A DNA stretch of 9,426 bases from JACKOD01 sp041591635 (GCA_041591635.1 JBFHRO010000127.1:1-9426); one strand, 5' to 3'. Counted from the stretch's first letter, positions 1 through 6,768 are shown. Notes: generated from the sequence alone by a model not told the origin. Made by a program: numbers and translations.

Positions 1-156
1 CGCGTGTCAATGAGATCGACAAGATTTGTTTTGCGTCTTTTATGCCAGAGCCGATGGGCGGGTTCGGCGCATTTCATGGGTCCGGGTTAGCAAAAATGCG
101 GCTTGGCGCTACAGTTAAAGGAGTACGGGAGGCGGCCCCAGACTTTAAGAGGATTC
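1..156. other. Leader region of the chemotaxis operon; no gene assigned
   Basis: No gene can be supported here. A short frame open from base 1 to the TAG at 88-90, and another running from base 3 into the next gene, could each be the 3' end of a truncated upstream gene, but neither has a recognisable motif. AAGGAG (118-123) and GGGAGG (127-132) are Shine-Dalgarno-like but have no start codon at a usable distance. The ribosome site that counts is AAGAGGA (147-153), just before the ATG at 157. No promoter in this stretch is convincing. Confidence 0.4.
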
Positions 157-495
157 ATGGATACTTGTACGCAGATAACCCTGGCACAGCGCCTCGACAT
201 CGCCCAGGCCCGTGCCTTGCAGCAAGAACTGGTGCAGGCCTTTACCAGTGGCGCGCGGGTGGAGCTTGATGGCAGCGGCGTGATGCGTGCCGATACCGCC
301 GGTCTGCAGCTCTTGCTGGTGTTCATGCACAGTATGGGTGTGGCCGGCAAGCCGGTAGTCTGGTTGTCGGCATCGGCAGCCTTGCAAGACGCCGCCTGCC
401 TGGCAGGCATGGCCGATCAGCTGGGGTTGGGGGTGTTCGAAGGGAAGGGCAACGAAAACGGGAGTCAGCATGGCGACAATTCTTGCGGTGGATGA
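157..495 (+). CDS. STAS-domain protein at the head of the chemotaxis operon
   Basis: A 112-residue single STAS domain, the fold of anti-sigma-factor antagonists such as SpoIIAA and RsbV. The core motif is around residues 38-52 (LDGSGVMRADTAGLQ). In the family the Asp is followed by a Ser that a partner kinase phosphorylates; here that position is Thr47, which may alter or abolish the switch. The last ~17 residues (rich in G, N, S and C) lie beyond the fold and are encoded in the overlap with cheY. The ATG at 157 is preferred over an upstream in-frame TTG at 103 because AAGAGGA precedes it. The frame overlaps cheY by 26 bases, which suggests translational coupling. STAS proteins at this position are common in cheY-cheA-cheW-cheR-cheD-cheB clusters, but their role there is poorly defined; a scaffold or regulatory part in the chemosensory complex is inference. 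Confidence 0.85.
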   Translation: MDTCTQITLAQRLDIAQARALQQELVQAFTSGARVELDGSGVMRADTAGLQLLLVFMHSMGVAGKPVVWLSASAALQDAACLAGMADQLGLGVFEGKGNENGSQHGDNSCGG

Positions 496-832
496 TACGG
501 CCTCCATGCGTCAAATGGTGGCCTATACGCTCAGGTCGGCAGGCCACGAAGTCATTGAGGCAGTGGATGGACAGGAGGCGCTCGACAAGGCTCGGGAAAC
601 GCCGGTGGATCTGGTGCTCAGTGATGTCAACATGCCGGTGATGGATGGCATTGCCCTGGTTCGGGCGCTGCGTGAGTTGGTACAGTACCGGTTTACCCCC
701 ATTCTGATGTTGACCACCGAATCAGACAGCGAAAAAAAGCAGGAGGGGCGGCAAGCCGGCGCCACGGGTTGGCTGGTCAAGCCATTTAATCCGGAACAGT
801 TGCTGGCCATTATCAAAAAAGTCATAGATTGA
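470..832 (+). CDS. cheY: CheY-type single-domain response regulator
   Basis: A 120-residue stand-alone receiver domain, the usual length for CheY. The acidic pocket is Asp8-Asp9, the phosphoacceptor is Asp52 (SDVNMP), the switch Thr is Thr82, and the conserved Lys is Lys104 in VKPF. Phosphorylated by CheA, such proteins bind the flagellar switch (FliM) and change rotation, or act as a phosphate sink. The aromatic switch position, Tyr106 in E. coli CheY, is Trp101 here, as in many CheYs of this cluster type. GGGAG at 460-464 lies 5 bases before the ATG, inside the preceding STAS gene. No output domain is present. CheY identity is sure; whether it drives the motor or serves another role cannot be read from the sequence. 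Confidence 0.95.
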   Translation: MATILAVDDTASMRQMVAYTLRSAGHEVIEAVDGQEALDKARETPVDLVLSDVNMPVMDGIALVRALRELVQYRFTPILMLTTESDSEKKQEGRQAGATGWLVKPFNPEQLLAIIKKVID

Positions 833-868
833 CGCATCGCCAGCGGTGGGTTTCGAGGTAATCAGGCT

Positions 869-2935
869 ATGGCCATCGACTTGACGCAGTTTCACCCGGT
901 CTTCTTCGAAGAAAGCCTCGAAGGTCTGGAGGCGATGGAGGCTGCGCTCCTGGCCCTTGATCCGGATGCGGTGGATCAGGCCACCATCAACGAACTCTTT
1001 CGCGCCGCCCATTCCATTAAAGGTGGCAGCGGCACCTTTGGTTTTGCCGCCGTTGCCGATTTTACCCACGGGGTGGAAACCCTGCTGGAGCAGGTTCGCA
1101 GTGGCAAGCGGCGCTTCAGTGTGGCGCTGGTCGAGGTCTTGTTGCAGGCAGTGGATTGCACACGCCAGATGATTCGGCAATTGCAGCGCAAAAACACCGC
1201 CCCCATTCCCGAGCTTGCGACTACCCGCCAGCGTCTGGATGCCCTGTTGGCGTCTGCCGATGTTGCCGTGGTAACGCCCGAGCCCGCCCCCGGCGAGCGC
1301 CAGCCGCCTTCTGTGACCCCTGCCGCGTGCGCTGGCTGGCAAATCGAATTCGTACCGGGGCCCACCATTCTGCGTACCGGCAACGACCCTTTGCGCCTGT
1401 TTCGCGAGCTTGCCACCCTGGGCGACCTGAAGGTCAAACTGAACCCGGTGGAGTTGCCGTCGATCAAAACCTTTGACCCGGAAAGCCTCTGTCTTGGCTG
1501 GACTCTCACGCTTGACAGTCCGTGCGATGCAGCACAAGTGGCCGAGGTGTTTGACTGGGTGGCCCAGGAGTCCCACCTGCGGATTACACCCCGCACGGCT
1601 TCCCCTGCGCAGAGCGCGACTGACTCAGACGCCACCCCCGACCTGGCCGCCGCTGCAGGCAAACCCGAGCAGACTGAGAAGCCCGAGAAAGCTGAGAAGG
1701 CTGAGAAGGCTGAGAAGGGAGAACCGGGCTCTATCCGGGTCGGCATACGCAAGGTCGACGATTTTGTCGATATGGTCGGAGAGCTGGCGATTACCCAGTC
1801 CATGCTTTGCGAACTGGGTAATGACTTTACCTTGGACAAGCTGCCCCGCTTGTTGCAGGGGCTGGAGTCTCTGGCGCAGAACACCCGCGAGCTACAGGCG
1901 GCCGCGCTCGCCATGCGCATGTTGCCTATGGGGTTTGTCTTCAACCGCTTTACCCGCCTGGTGCACGATCTGGGGCAGACAACCGGCAAAAAAGTCCGGC
2001 TGAATCTGCTGGGAGAAGGTACCGAGCTCGACAAGCTGGTGATGGAGAAAATCAATGATCCCCTGGGGCATCTGATTCGCAATGCCATTGATCACGGAAT
2101 TGAACAACCGCAAGTGCGGCGCCAGGCCGGCAAACCGGAAACCGGCACCGTTACCCTCAATGCCTTTCACCAGGGTGGCAATATCATTATTCAGGTGCAG
2201 GATGATGGTGTCGGTCTGGATTGCGAAAAAATACGCACCAAGGCAATAGAACGCGGCTTGCTGGCGGCCAGCGACAGTCCGGGCCAGGGGCAGCTGATTG
2301 ATCTGATCTTTCATCCGGGATTTTCCACCGCCGCCCAGGTGAGCGACATCTCCGGGCGTGGCGTGGGCATGGACGTGGTGCGGTGCAATATCCAGGCCCT
2401 CAATGGCTCGGTGGACGTAAGCTCGGTGGCGGGTCAGGGCGTCACCTTCAGCATTCGCCTGCCGCTGACACTGGCCATGCTCGAGGGGCAACTGGTTCGG
2501 CTTGGATCACAGGTTTTTGTGTTGCCGCTGATGTCGGTGGTTGAATCCTTGCGCGCAGTCAGCGGCCCATTGCGCCGGGTTGCCGGTGACTTCGATGTTG
2601 TCAGCATCGCTGGCGAATATGTGCCCGTTGTGCGCTTGTGCGAGCTCTTCCAGATTGCGCCCGATTCTCAGGGGGTGGTAGATACGGTGCTGGTGGTGGT
2701 CGAGGGCGACAATGTCAAAGCGGCCATTCTGGTCGATGATGTGCTGACACAACAGCCGGTGGTCATCAAAAGTCTGGAAGCCCATTATCGCAAGGTGGAA
2801 GGTATTGGTGGCGCCACCATTTTAGGCGATGGCAGCGTTGCGCTGATTCTTGATGTTGCCGGGCTGTTGCAGTTGGCCGGAATCCGGCGTGATCTCTTTT
2901 CCCGTATCAACGCCAACAAGGAGCACGCCGCCTGA
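869..2935 (+). CDS. cheA: Chemotaxis histidine kinase CheA
   Basis: A 688-residue soluble kinase with the standard CheA layout. The P1 phosphotransfer domain (residues ~1-125) carries the phosphoacceptor His48 in AAHSIKGGSGTFGF. A second domain (~155-241, with GNDPLRLFRELATLGDL) has the position of a P2 response-regulator docking domain. A charged linker (~244-287) includes a TEK/PEK/AEK repeat. The P3 dimerisation helices start near 288. The P4 ATPase (~345-532) has the N-box HLIRNAIDHGIE (Asn405), G1 box DDGVGLD (445-451), F-box FHPGFST and G2 box GRGVGMD (497-503). The P5 CheW-like regulatory domain spans ~535-675. It phosphorylates CheY and CheB under receptor and CheW control. All catalytic motifs are intact. 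GAGG at 855-858 precedes the ATG, 36 bases after cheY. Confidence 0.97.
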   Translation: MAIDLTQFHPVFFEESLEGLEAMEAALLALDPDAVDQATINELFRAAHSIKGGSGTFGFAAVADFTHGVETLLEQVRSGKRRFSVALVEVLLQAVDCTRQMIRQLQRKNTAPIPELATTRQRLDALLASADVAVVTPEPAPGERQPPSVTPAACAGWQIEFVPGPTILRTGNDPLRLFRELATLGDLKVKLNPVELPSIKTFDPESLCLGWTLTLDSPCDAAQVAEVFDWVAQESHLRITPRTASPAQSATDSDATPDLAAAAGKPEQTEKPEKAEKAEKAEKGEPGSIRVGIRKVDDFVDMVGELAITQSMLCELGNDFTLDKLPRLLQGLESLAQNTRELQAAALAMRMLPMGFVFNRFTRLVHDLGQTTGKKVRLNLLGEGTELDKLVMEKINDPLGHLIRNAIDHGIEQPQVRRQAGKPETGTVTLNAFHQGGNIIIQVQDDGVGLDCEKIRTKAIERGLLAASDSPGQGQLIDLIFHPGFSTAAQVSDISGRGVGMDVVRCNIQALNGSVDVSSVAGQGVTFSIRLPLTLAMLEGQLVRLGSQVFVLPLMSVVESLRAVSGPLRRVAGDFDVVSIAGEYVPVVRLCELFQIAPDSQGVVDTVLVVVEGDNVKAAILVDDVLTQQPVVIKSLEAHYRKVEGIGGATILGDGSVALILDVAGLLQLAGIRRDLFSRINANKEHAA
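1673..1717 (+). repeat. Five in-frame 9-bp tandem units in cheA (xEK repeat)
   Basis: Five 9-base units follow each other: actgagaag, cccgagaaa, then gctgagaag three times exactly. They encode TEK-PEK-AEK-AEK-AEK (CheA residues 269-283) in the linker just before the P3 dimerisation domain. The unit is a multiple of three, so gain or loss of copies by slippage would change linker length without breaking the frame. Confidence 0.9.
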
Positions 2936-2940
2936 ACACT

Positions 2941-3489
2941 ATGAACTCACGGATGCATAAATACCCACCGTCGATCCGCGACGAGGAGGTTATCGCCGGA
3001 CCGCCAGTGAAGGAGGGACGATCCTGGCTGGGCTTTTTTCTGCAAGACCAGGAGTACGGGGTAGAGGTGGTTTGTGTGGAGGAAATACGTTGCTGGGAGC
3101 CGGCAACCCCCATACCTCGAACACCGGATTTTATTGCCGGAGTCATCAACCTCCGAGGCACCATTGTGCCACTGATCAACCTGCGTCGGCGCCTGGGGCT
3201 CCCGGGCATTGATCGTAAGCCGGAAACAGCCCTGGTTCTGGTGCGAACCGTCGCAGGGGATAGTCATAAAATTCAGGGGATTATTGTTGATAGCCTGTCA
3301 GAGGTCTATGAGCTGACGCCCGCCGAGATTCGACCGGTATCCGATACCACGCCGCCTGAAGCCTGCGGGTTTGTTGAAGGGTTCGTCAGCATCGGTGGTC
3401 GAAGTCTGATTCTGCTGGATGTAAACGCCATCCTGCGAGCGGATGAGCAATGCGACCTGTCAGTGCTACAGCGCGTGGTTACCGAATGA
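2941..3489 (+). CDS. cheW: Chemotaxis coupling protein CheW
   Basis: A 182-residue protein made of one CheW domain (about residues 29-175) after a ~28-residue N-terminal extension. CheW links receptors to the P5 domain of CheA in the signalling array. Family signatures are EYGVEVVCVEEI, the proline-rich PIPRTPDFIAGVINLRG and the following IVPLINLRRRLGL (together ~43-87), and a second half with IIVDSLSEVYEL and SLILLDVNAIL. It starts 5 bases after the cheA stop. The best Shine-Dalgarno match is AAGGAG at 2918-2923, 17 bases upstream and inside cheA, so initiation probably depends partly on coupling to cheA; an ATG at 2953 is a possible alternative start. Its TGA (3487-3489) lies in the first copy of a short tandem duplication leading into cheR. 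Confidence 0.95.
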   Translation: MNSRMHKYPPSIRDEEVIAGPPVKEGRSWLGFFLQDQEYGVEVVCVEEIRCWEPATPIPRTPDFIAGVINLRGTIVPLINLRRRLGLPGIDRKPETALVLVRTVAGDSHKIQGIIVDSLSEVYELTPAEIRPVSDTTPPEACGFVEGFVSIGGRSLILLDVNAILRADEQCDLSVLQRVVTE

Positions 3490-3511
3490 ACACAGTTACC
3501 GAATGAAAACG
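3478..3511 (+). repeat. 17-bp tandem duplication at the cheW/cheR junction
   Basis: GTTACCGAATGAA occurs at 3478-3490 and again at 3495-3507. The full 17-base units (3478-3494 and 3495-3511) agree at 15 of 17 positions. The first copy supplies the last codons and TGA of cheW, and the second supplies the start codon of cheR. Each copy contains an ATGA stop/start overlap. Confidence 0.9.
3486..3506 (+). CDS. Possible six-codon minicistron MNTVTE between cheW and cheR
   Basis: An ATG at 3486 overlaps the cheW stop as ATGA, reads M-N-T-V-T-E, and stops at TGA 3504-3506, which overlaps the cheR ATG at 3503 as a second ATGA. The last three residues repeat the cheW C-terminus (VTE). It appears to be a by-product of the 17-bp duplication. 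If translated, it would hand ribosomes from cheW to cheR, which has no strong Shine-Dalgarno of its own. Function and translation are inference only. Confidence 0.3.
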   Translation: MNTVTE

Positions 3512-4366
3512 TCGTCCTCGAATGCTGTTGCCAGCGTTTCACCCAGACACCGCGAGTTTGAGATGACGCCAGAGGATTTCCTGCGCGTCAGCCAATTGGC
3601 TCAGCACCTTACCGGTATTCAGTTTGGGCCCGGCAAGCGTGAGATGCTGTATGCGCGCCTGGCAAGAAGAATGCGGGCACTGCAAATAGAGAGTCTAAAA
3701 ACCTATTGCGAGCTTGTGGAAACGCCGGACAGTGGCGAGTTCAGTCATTTCATCAATGCCATTACCACCAATCTGACGACCTTTTTTCGTGAGCCGGAGC
3801 ACTTCGAGTTTTTGCGGCATACCGCCCTGGTGCAACGGCTGGCATGCAATGCCCAGAACCGGCGTTTGCGACTCTGGTCGGCCGGCTGTTCAACCGGCGA
3901 GGAGGCCTACAGTATGGCGATGGTGGTGAAAACCCTGGCAGCGCTGGAGACATGGGATTGCAGGATTCTGGCCACTGATCTGGACTCGGATGCCCTGAGC
4001 CTCGCCGAGCAGGGGGTTTACGACAGTGGCCGCCTCACCCCCGCCATGCAGGCCCTGGCGGCCCCCTGGATGCAGCGCCATCGTACCGGTGGCATGGTGC
4101 GGATAAAACCGGCACTGCGTCAGCTGATTGCCTTCAAACGTCTGAACCTGCTGGAAGATTGGCCAATGAAAGGCCCGTTTGACATAGTGTTCTGTCGCAA
4201 CGTGGTGATTTACTTCAGTAAGGAAACCCAGCGCCAACTGTTTGAACGCATGGCGGATCTGATTGCGCAGGATGGCTATCTGTTCGTTGGCCGTTGCGAG
4301 TACCTGCTTCACGTTACCCGCAGGTTTCGGCTGGTGGGGCAGGCGATCTATCAAAAAATAACCTGA
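3503..4366 (+). CDS. cheR: Chemotaxis receptor methyltransferase CheR
   Basis: A 287-residue S-adenosylmethionine-dependent enzyme that methylates glutamates on chemoreceptors. The N-terminal helical domain (~20-85) has GKREMLYARLARRMRAL. The substrate/SAM region follows with TNLTTFFRE (89-97), the SAM-binding WSAGCSTGEEAYSMAM (125-140), the acidic residue region ATDLDSDAL, and the family signature FCRNVVIYF (230-238). The usual GHSES near the C-terminus reads GRCEY (263-267), which is unusual. The ATG at 3503 is preferred: the protein then begins with a typical short lead into REFEMTPEDF and has normal CheR length. In-frame ATGs at 3443 (inside cheW) and 3563 are the alternatives. No clear Shine-Dalgarno is present, so translation probably depends on coupling. 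Confidence 0.95.
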   Translation: MKTSSSNAVASVSPRHREFEMTPEDFLRVSQLAQHLTGIQFGPGKREMLYARLARRMRALQIESLKTYCELVETPDSGEFSHFINAITTNLTTFFREPEHFEFLRHTALVQRLACNAQNRRLRLWSAGCSTGEEAYSMAMVVKTLAALETWDCRILATDLDSDALSLAEQGVYDSGRLTPAMQALAAPWMQRHRTGGMVRIKPALRQLIAFKRLNLLEDWPMKGPFDIVFCRNVVIYFSKETQRQLFERMADLIAQDGYLFVGRCEYLLHVTRRFRLVGQAIYQKIT

Positions 4367-4377
4367 GGTTGGCATGC

Positions 4378-4980
4378 ATGGCTGAGGATGCGTTTCATCG
4401 CTACTGGGACAGCCAGCGTGGAACCTGTGCGGTTAAGGTTTTGCCCGGGGGATTCTATGTCAGCACCGGGGATGAAATGATTGTCACCGTACTGGGGTCT
4501 TGCGTGGCGGCCTGTATTCGTGATCCCGCACGGGGAATTGGCGGCATGAACCATTTTATGTTACCGGTTCCGGCCGAGCCTTCGCTCTTTGATGCAAACA
4601 ACCCGGTCTCACGCTCGGCCCGCTATGGCAGCTGGGCGATGGAATATCTGATCAATGAAATACTCAAGGCCGGCGGCAGCCGTCGCTCGCTGGAGGTCAA
4701 GGTGTTCGGCGGCGGCAAGCTGTTCTCGCTTCAAACCGATGTCGGGCAGCGTAATGTCGATTTCGTCCACCGGTACCTTGAGTGTGAAGCGCTGGCCATT
4801 GCGGCCGAAGATGTAGGCGGCAATTATGCGCGCAAGATTCTCTACTTCCCGGCTACCGGCGTGGTAAAAATGCGCAAGCTGGAAAGCGCGCACGATGCCA
4901 CCCTGGCGCGTCGTGAACGCCGGTATCAGGATCGCCTTCTGGATCAATCACAAGATGGTTCGGTGGAACTGTTTGAATAA
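4378..4980 (+). CDS. cheD: Chemoreceptor glutamine deamidase CheD
   Basis: A 200-residue CheD, which deamidates specific glutamines of chemoreceptors and in some species interacts with a CheC/CheX-type phosphatase. The catalytic Cys is Cys42 in VTVLGSCVA and the catalytic His is His59 in GGMNHFMLP, both characteristic of the family. Further family blocks are the ARYGSWAMEYLINEI helix and the EVKVFGGGKLF strand-loop. The basic, charged C-terminus (~168-200) extends past the conserved core. The start at 4378 follows GAGG (4365-4368) by 9 bases. A longer in-frame start at 4294, inside cheR, adds residues unlike the family and is rejected. The gene begins 11 bases after cheR and sits between the methyltransferase and the methylesterase, grouping all receptor-modifying enzymes. 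Confidence 0.95.
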   Translation: MAEDAFHRYWDSQRGTCAVKVLPGGFYVSTGDEMIVTVLGSCVAACIRDPARGIGGMNHFMLPVPAEPSLFDANNPVSRSARYGSWAMEYLINEILKAGGSRRSLEVKVFGGGKLFSLQTDVGQRNVDFVHRYLECEALAIAAEDVGGNYARKILYFPATGVVKMRKLESAHDATLARRERRYQDRLLDQSQDGSVELFE

Positions 4981-5022
4981 GCGGGGTCTGTGGCCGATGG
5001 CAAGCGCTGTCTGGGAGCGAGC

Positions 5023-6105
5023 ATGAAGAAAATCAGCGTTCTGGTGGTCGATGATTCTCCTTCGATGCGCCGCTTACTCAGCGAAATCGTTAATGCAGCG
5101 GCCGACATGGAGGTGGTGGCTACGGCAGAAGACCCCTACGAGGCCAGGGCGAAAATCAAGCAATTCAACCCGGATGTGTTAACCCTGGACGTGGAAATGC
5201 CACGGATGGACGGTATTGCCTTTCTGGGAAACCTCATGCGCCTGCGACCCATGCCGGTGATCATGATCTCCCGTTTCACCGAGGAAGGAGCGCCGGTGAC
5301 ACTGGAAGCGCTGGAATTAGGTGCGGTCGATTTTCTGCCCAAACCGGAGGCAAACAGCACCAAGGCATTAGCCTGGTATGCCGCTATTCTGCGGGAAAAA
5401 ATCCGTGCAGCGAGCACGGTTAACCTCGCGGCACTTGAGACGCCACCATCCGCGCCAGGTAAGCCGGCCGGTGCCCCGTGGGAGCGGGCTGAGTACGATG
5501 CCCGCAAGGTGATTGCCTTGGGTGCCTCGACCGGTGGCACCGAAGCGATTAAAACCGTACTGCTCGATATGCCGCCACAGTGCCCCCCCCTGATGATTGT
5601 CCAGCATATTCCCCCGGTGTTCAGTGCCAGCTATGCCCAGCGCATGGACCGGCTGTGTGCGATCCGGGTGTGTGAAGCGCAAAATGGCATGTTGCTCGAA
5701 CCCGGCTGCGCCTATATTGCGCCGGGGAATCAGCATTTGACGCTGGAGGTGGTGGCCGCAGAGCGTCGGATTCGCCTGTGCCAAACAGCCCGGGTCAACC
5801 GCCATCGGCCTTCGGTCGATGTCTTGTTCCGCTCGGTGCTGGCGGCTGTGGGTACCGATGCGGTGGGTGCACTCCTGACGGGAATGGGGCGCGATGGCGC
5901 GCAAGGATTGCAGGAAATGCGCCAGGGCGGGTGTTACACCCTGGCGCAGGATCAGTTGACCAGTGTGGTGTGGGGAATGCCTGGGGCGGCGGTTGCGCTC
6001 GATGCCGTTAGCGAAGTCTGTCGTCTGGATATGATTGCGACCCGTTTGCTCAAACATTGCGCGCTAAGCCAGGCTGGCAAAACCTCAACTTTGTCTGAGG
6101 GTTAG
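5023..6105 (+). CDS. cheB: Chemotaxis methylesterase/deamidase CheB
   Basis: A 360-residue two-domain enzyme. The N-terminal receiver (~1-125) has acidic residues Asp10-Asp11, phosphoacceptor Asp56 (TLDVEMPRMDG), and Lys107 in FLPKP. A Pro/Ala-rich linker (~135-160) joins it to the C-terminal methylesterase (~162-348), with catalytic Ser169 in LGASTGGTEA, His195 in IVQHIPP and Asp291 in TGMGRDGAQGL. Phosphorylation by CheA relieves inhibition by the receiver, so receptors are demethylated as feedback. The ATG at 5023 is chosen because GGGAG (5013-5017) lies 5 bases upstream and the receiver then begins as usual (MKKISVLVVDDSPSMR); a GTG at 4990 would add 11 residues. It is the last gene of the operon. 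Confidence 0.97.
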   Translation: MKKISVLVVDDSPSMRRLLSEIVNAAADMEVVATAEDPYEARAKIKQFNPDVLTLDVEMPRMDGIAFLGNLMRLRPMPVIMISRFTEEGAPVTLEALELGAVDFLPKPEANSTKALAWYAAILREKIRAASTVNLAALETPPSAPGKPAGAPWERAEYDARKVIALGASTGGTEAIKTVLLDMPPQCPPLMIVQHIPPVFSASYAQRMDRLCAIRVCEAQNGMLLEPGCAYIAPGNQHLTLEVVAAERRIRLCQTARVNRHRPSVDVLFRSVLAAVGTDAVGALLTGMGRDGAQGLQEMRQGGCYTLAQDQLTSVVWGMPGAAVALDAVSEVCRLDMIATRLLKHCALSQAGKTSTLSEG

Positions 6106-6143
6106 ATGTAACTGATTGTTTATTCGGAGGTTGCTCTTTTTTT
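6081..6143 (+). terminator. Weak candidate terminator with alternative stems after cheB
   Basis: AACCTCA (6081-6087) can pair with the nearby TGAGGGTT (6096-6103, one bulge) or, through AACCTC, with GAGGTT (6127-6132), which is followed by a run of seven T (6137-6143). The distal pairing has a long loop, so it is not a classic compact terminator. Its position at the end of the chemotaxis operon makes termination plausible. The two pairings exclude each other. Confidence 0.3.
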
Positions 6144-6434
6144 GTTGATGTGGCTCGACATAAATCCCGGTTTTCCTAGCAGGTCCCGGATACTCTGCTA
6201 CGCTATTGATAACGGCTTTTTCTTTAGGCGTTAGCCGCTGAATTTTTTGATAAATTTCGCAATGGCAAAGATTCTTGACTAGTATTTGCAAATGTCGGAA
6301 ACGGCGTCAGCAGCGTCTGAACAAAGACAACAGGTGAGAACGGCGCAGAGGTGTTCTAGCCGGTTTTATTCCAGCAATTGAAAACCAGGCGTTATGGGTA
6401 TGGTAACCATGAACGCAATTCCAGGGGGACATTT
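6106..6434. other. Gene-free interval between cheB and the STAS gene
   Basis: No supported gene on either strand. It holds the possible terminator above; a 5-bp stem CGGCT (6213-6217) / AGCCG (6233-6237) followed by a T6 run (6243-6248); a perfect palindrome ATTTGCAAAT (6284-6293); and an odd dyad ATGGT-A-ACCAT (6400-6410) close to the downstream start. The sequence is more A+T-rich than the flanking genes, as expected for a control region. A promoter for the STAS/phosphorelay genes probably lies here, but I find no good sigma-70, sigma-28 or sigma-54 match. Confidence 0.6.
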
Positions 6435-6740
6435 ATGTCAGTTACCACAAGCAAGTCGGCAGATGGCAATGTCATCAATATTCGCATCCAGGGGCGTTTT
6501 GATTTCAGCTCGCATCAGGAGTTCCGGGATGCCTATGAAAACGCTGATGATAGTGTGAAAGAGTATCTGATCGACATGAGCGAAACTACCTATCTAGACA
6601 GTTCCGCACTGGGAATGCTGTTGCTGTTGAGGGATTTTGCCGGCGGTGATTCCGCCAAGGTGACGATCAGTAATTGCAATCATGATGTAAAGAAAATACT
6701 GACCATCTCCAATTTCGAACAGCTGTTCACCATAAAATAA
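6435..6740 (+). CDS. hsbA: STAS-domain anti-sigma-factor antagonist, HsbA-like
   Basis: A 101-residue single STAS domain. The phosphorylation loop is intact: YLIDMSETTYLDSSALGMLL has the conserved Asp55 followed by Ser56-Ser57, one of which should be the regulatory phosphoserine. The ATG at 6435 follows an AGGGGGA ribosome site; an upstream in-frame start at 6378 is less likely. In Pseudomonas aeruginosa, HsbA is phosphorylated by HsbR; the unphosphorylated form binds the anti-sigma factor FlgM and the phosphorylated form engages a diguanylate cyclase, linking motility to surface behaviour. The same gene trio lies here between chemotaxis genes and probable fliK, so the assignment rests on context plus domain type. 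The stop codon lies in an inverted repeat, and a terminator follows. Confidence 0.85.
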   Translation: MSVTTSKSADGNVINIRIQGRFDFSSHQEFRDAYENADDSVKEYLIDMSETTYLDSSALGMLLLLRDFAGGDSAKVTISNCNHDVKKILTISNFEQLFTIK

Positions 6741-6753
6741 CGCTGCGTTATTT
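6735..6753. repeat. 9-bp inverted repeat over the hsbA stop codon
   Basis: AAATAACGC (6735-6743), a single T, and GCGTTATTT (6745-6753) form a perfect inverted repeat that includes the TAA of hsbA (6738-6740). As RNA it gives an 8-bp stem with a CTG loop. It is A+T-rich and has no long T run, so it is more likely a 3'-end stabiliser or protein site than a terminator by itself. Confidence 0.75.
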
Positions 6754-6768
6754 GACTGAACCTAGTGT

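Noticed and set aside
31..57. Possible sigma-28 promoter: TTGCGTCT, 11 bases, GCCGATGG
   Set aside because: The -10 part agrees with GCCGATAA at 6 of 8 bases, but the -35 part lacks the TAAA core, so the overall match is too weak to list.
78..92. Possible sigma-54 promoter with GG (78-79) and GC (90-91) 10 bases apart
   Set aside because: Apart from GG-N10-GC it matches the consensus poorly (no CAC, TA instead of TT), unlike the two elements before fliK.
42..269. 75-codon frame overlapping the first STAS gene
   Set aside because: No recognisable domain, no ribosome site, and its second half is an out-of-frame reading of the STAS gene.
722..1576. 284-codon antisense frame across cheY/cheA
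   Set aside because: Same reasoning: fully opposite conserved coding sequence, with no motif or plausible start context.
976..2088. 370-codon antisense frame across cheA
   Set aside because: It lies opposite a well-supported kinase gene, has low-complexity Ser/Arg-rich content and shows no domain; such long antisense frames arise from codon bias.
4294..4377. Longer N-terminus for CheD starting inside cheR
   Set aside because: The extra 28 residues are an out-of-frame reading of the cheR end, and GAGG before the ATG at 4378 gives a better start.
6085..6291. 68-codon minus-strand frame in the cheB-hsbA gap
   Set aside because: It begins with TTG, has no ribosome site or motif, and overlaps the end of cheB; it is not supportable as a gene.
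6275..6303. TTGACT as a sigma-70 -35 box, or TTTGCA as a sigma-54 -12 box, before hsbA
   Set aside because: No acceptable -10 hexamer lies 16-18 bases downstream of TTGACT, and no GG lies at the -24 distance from TTTGCA.
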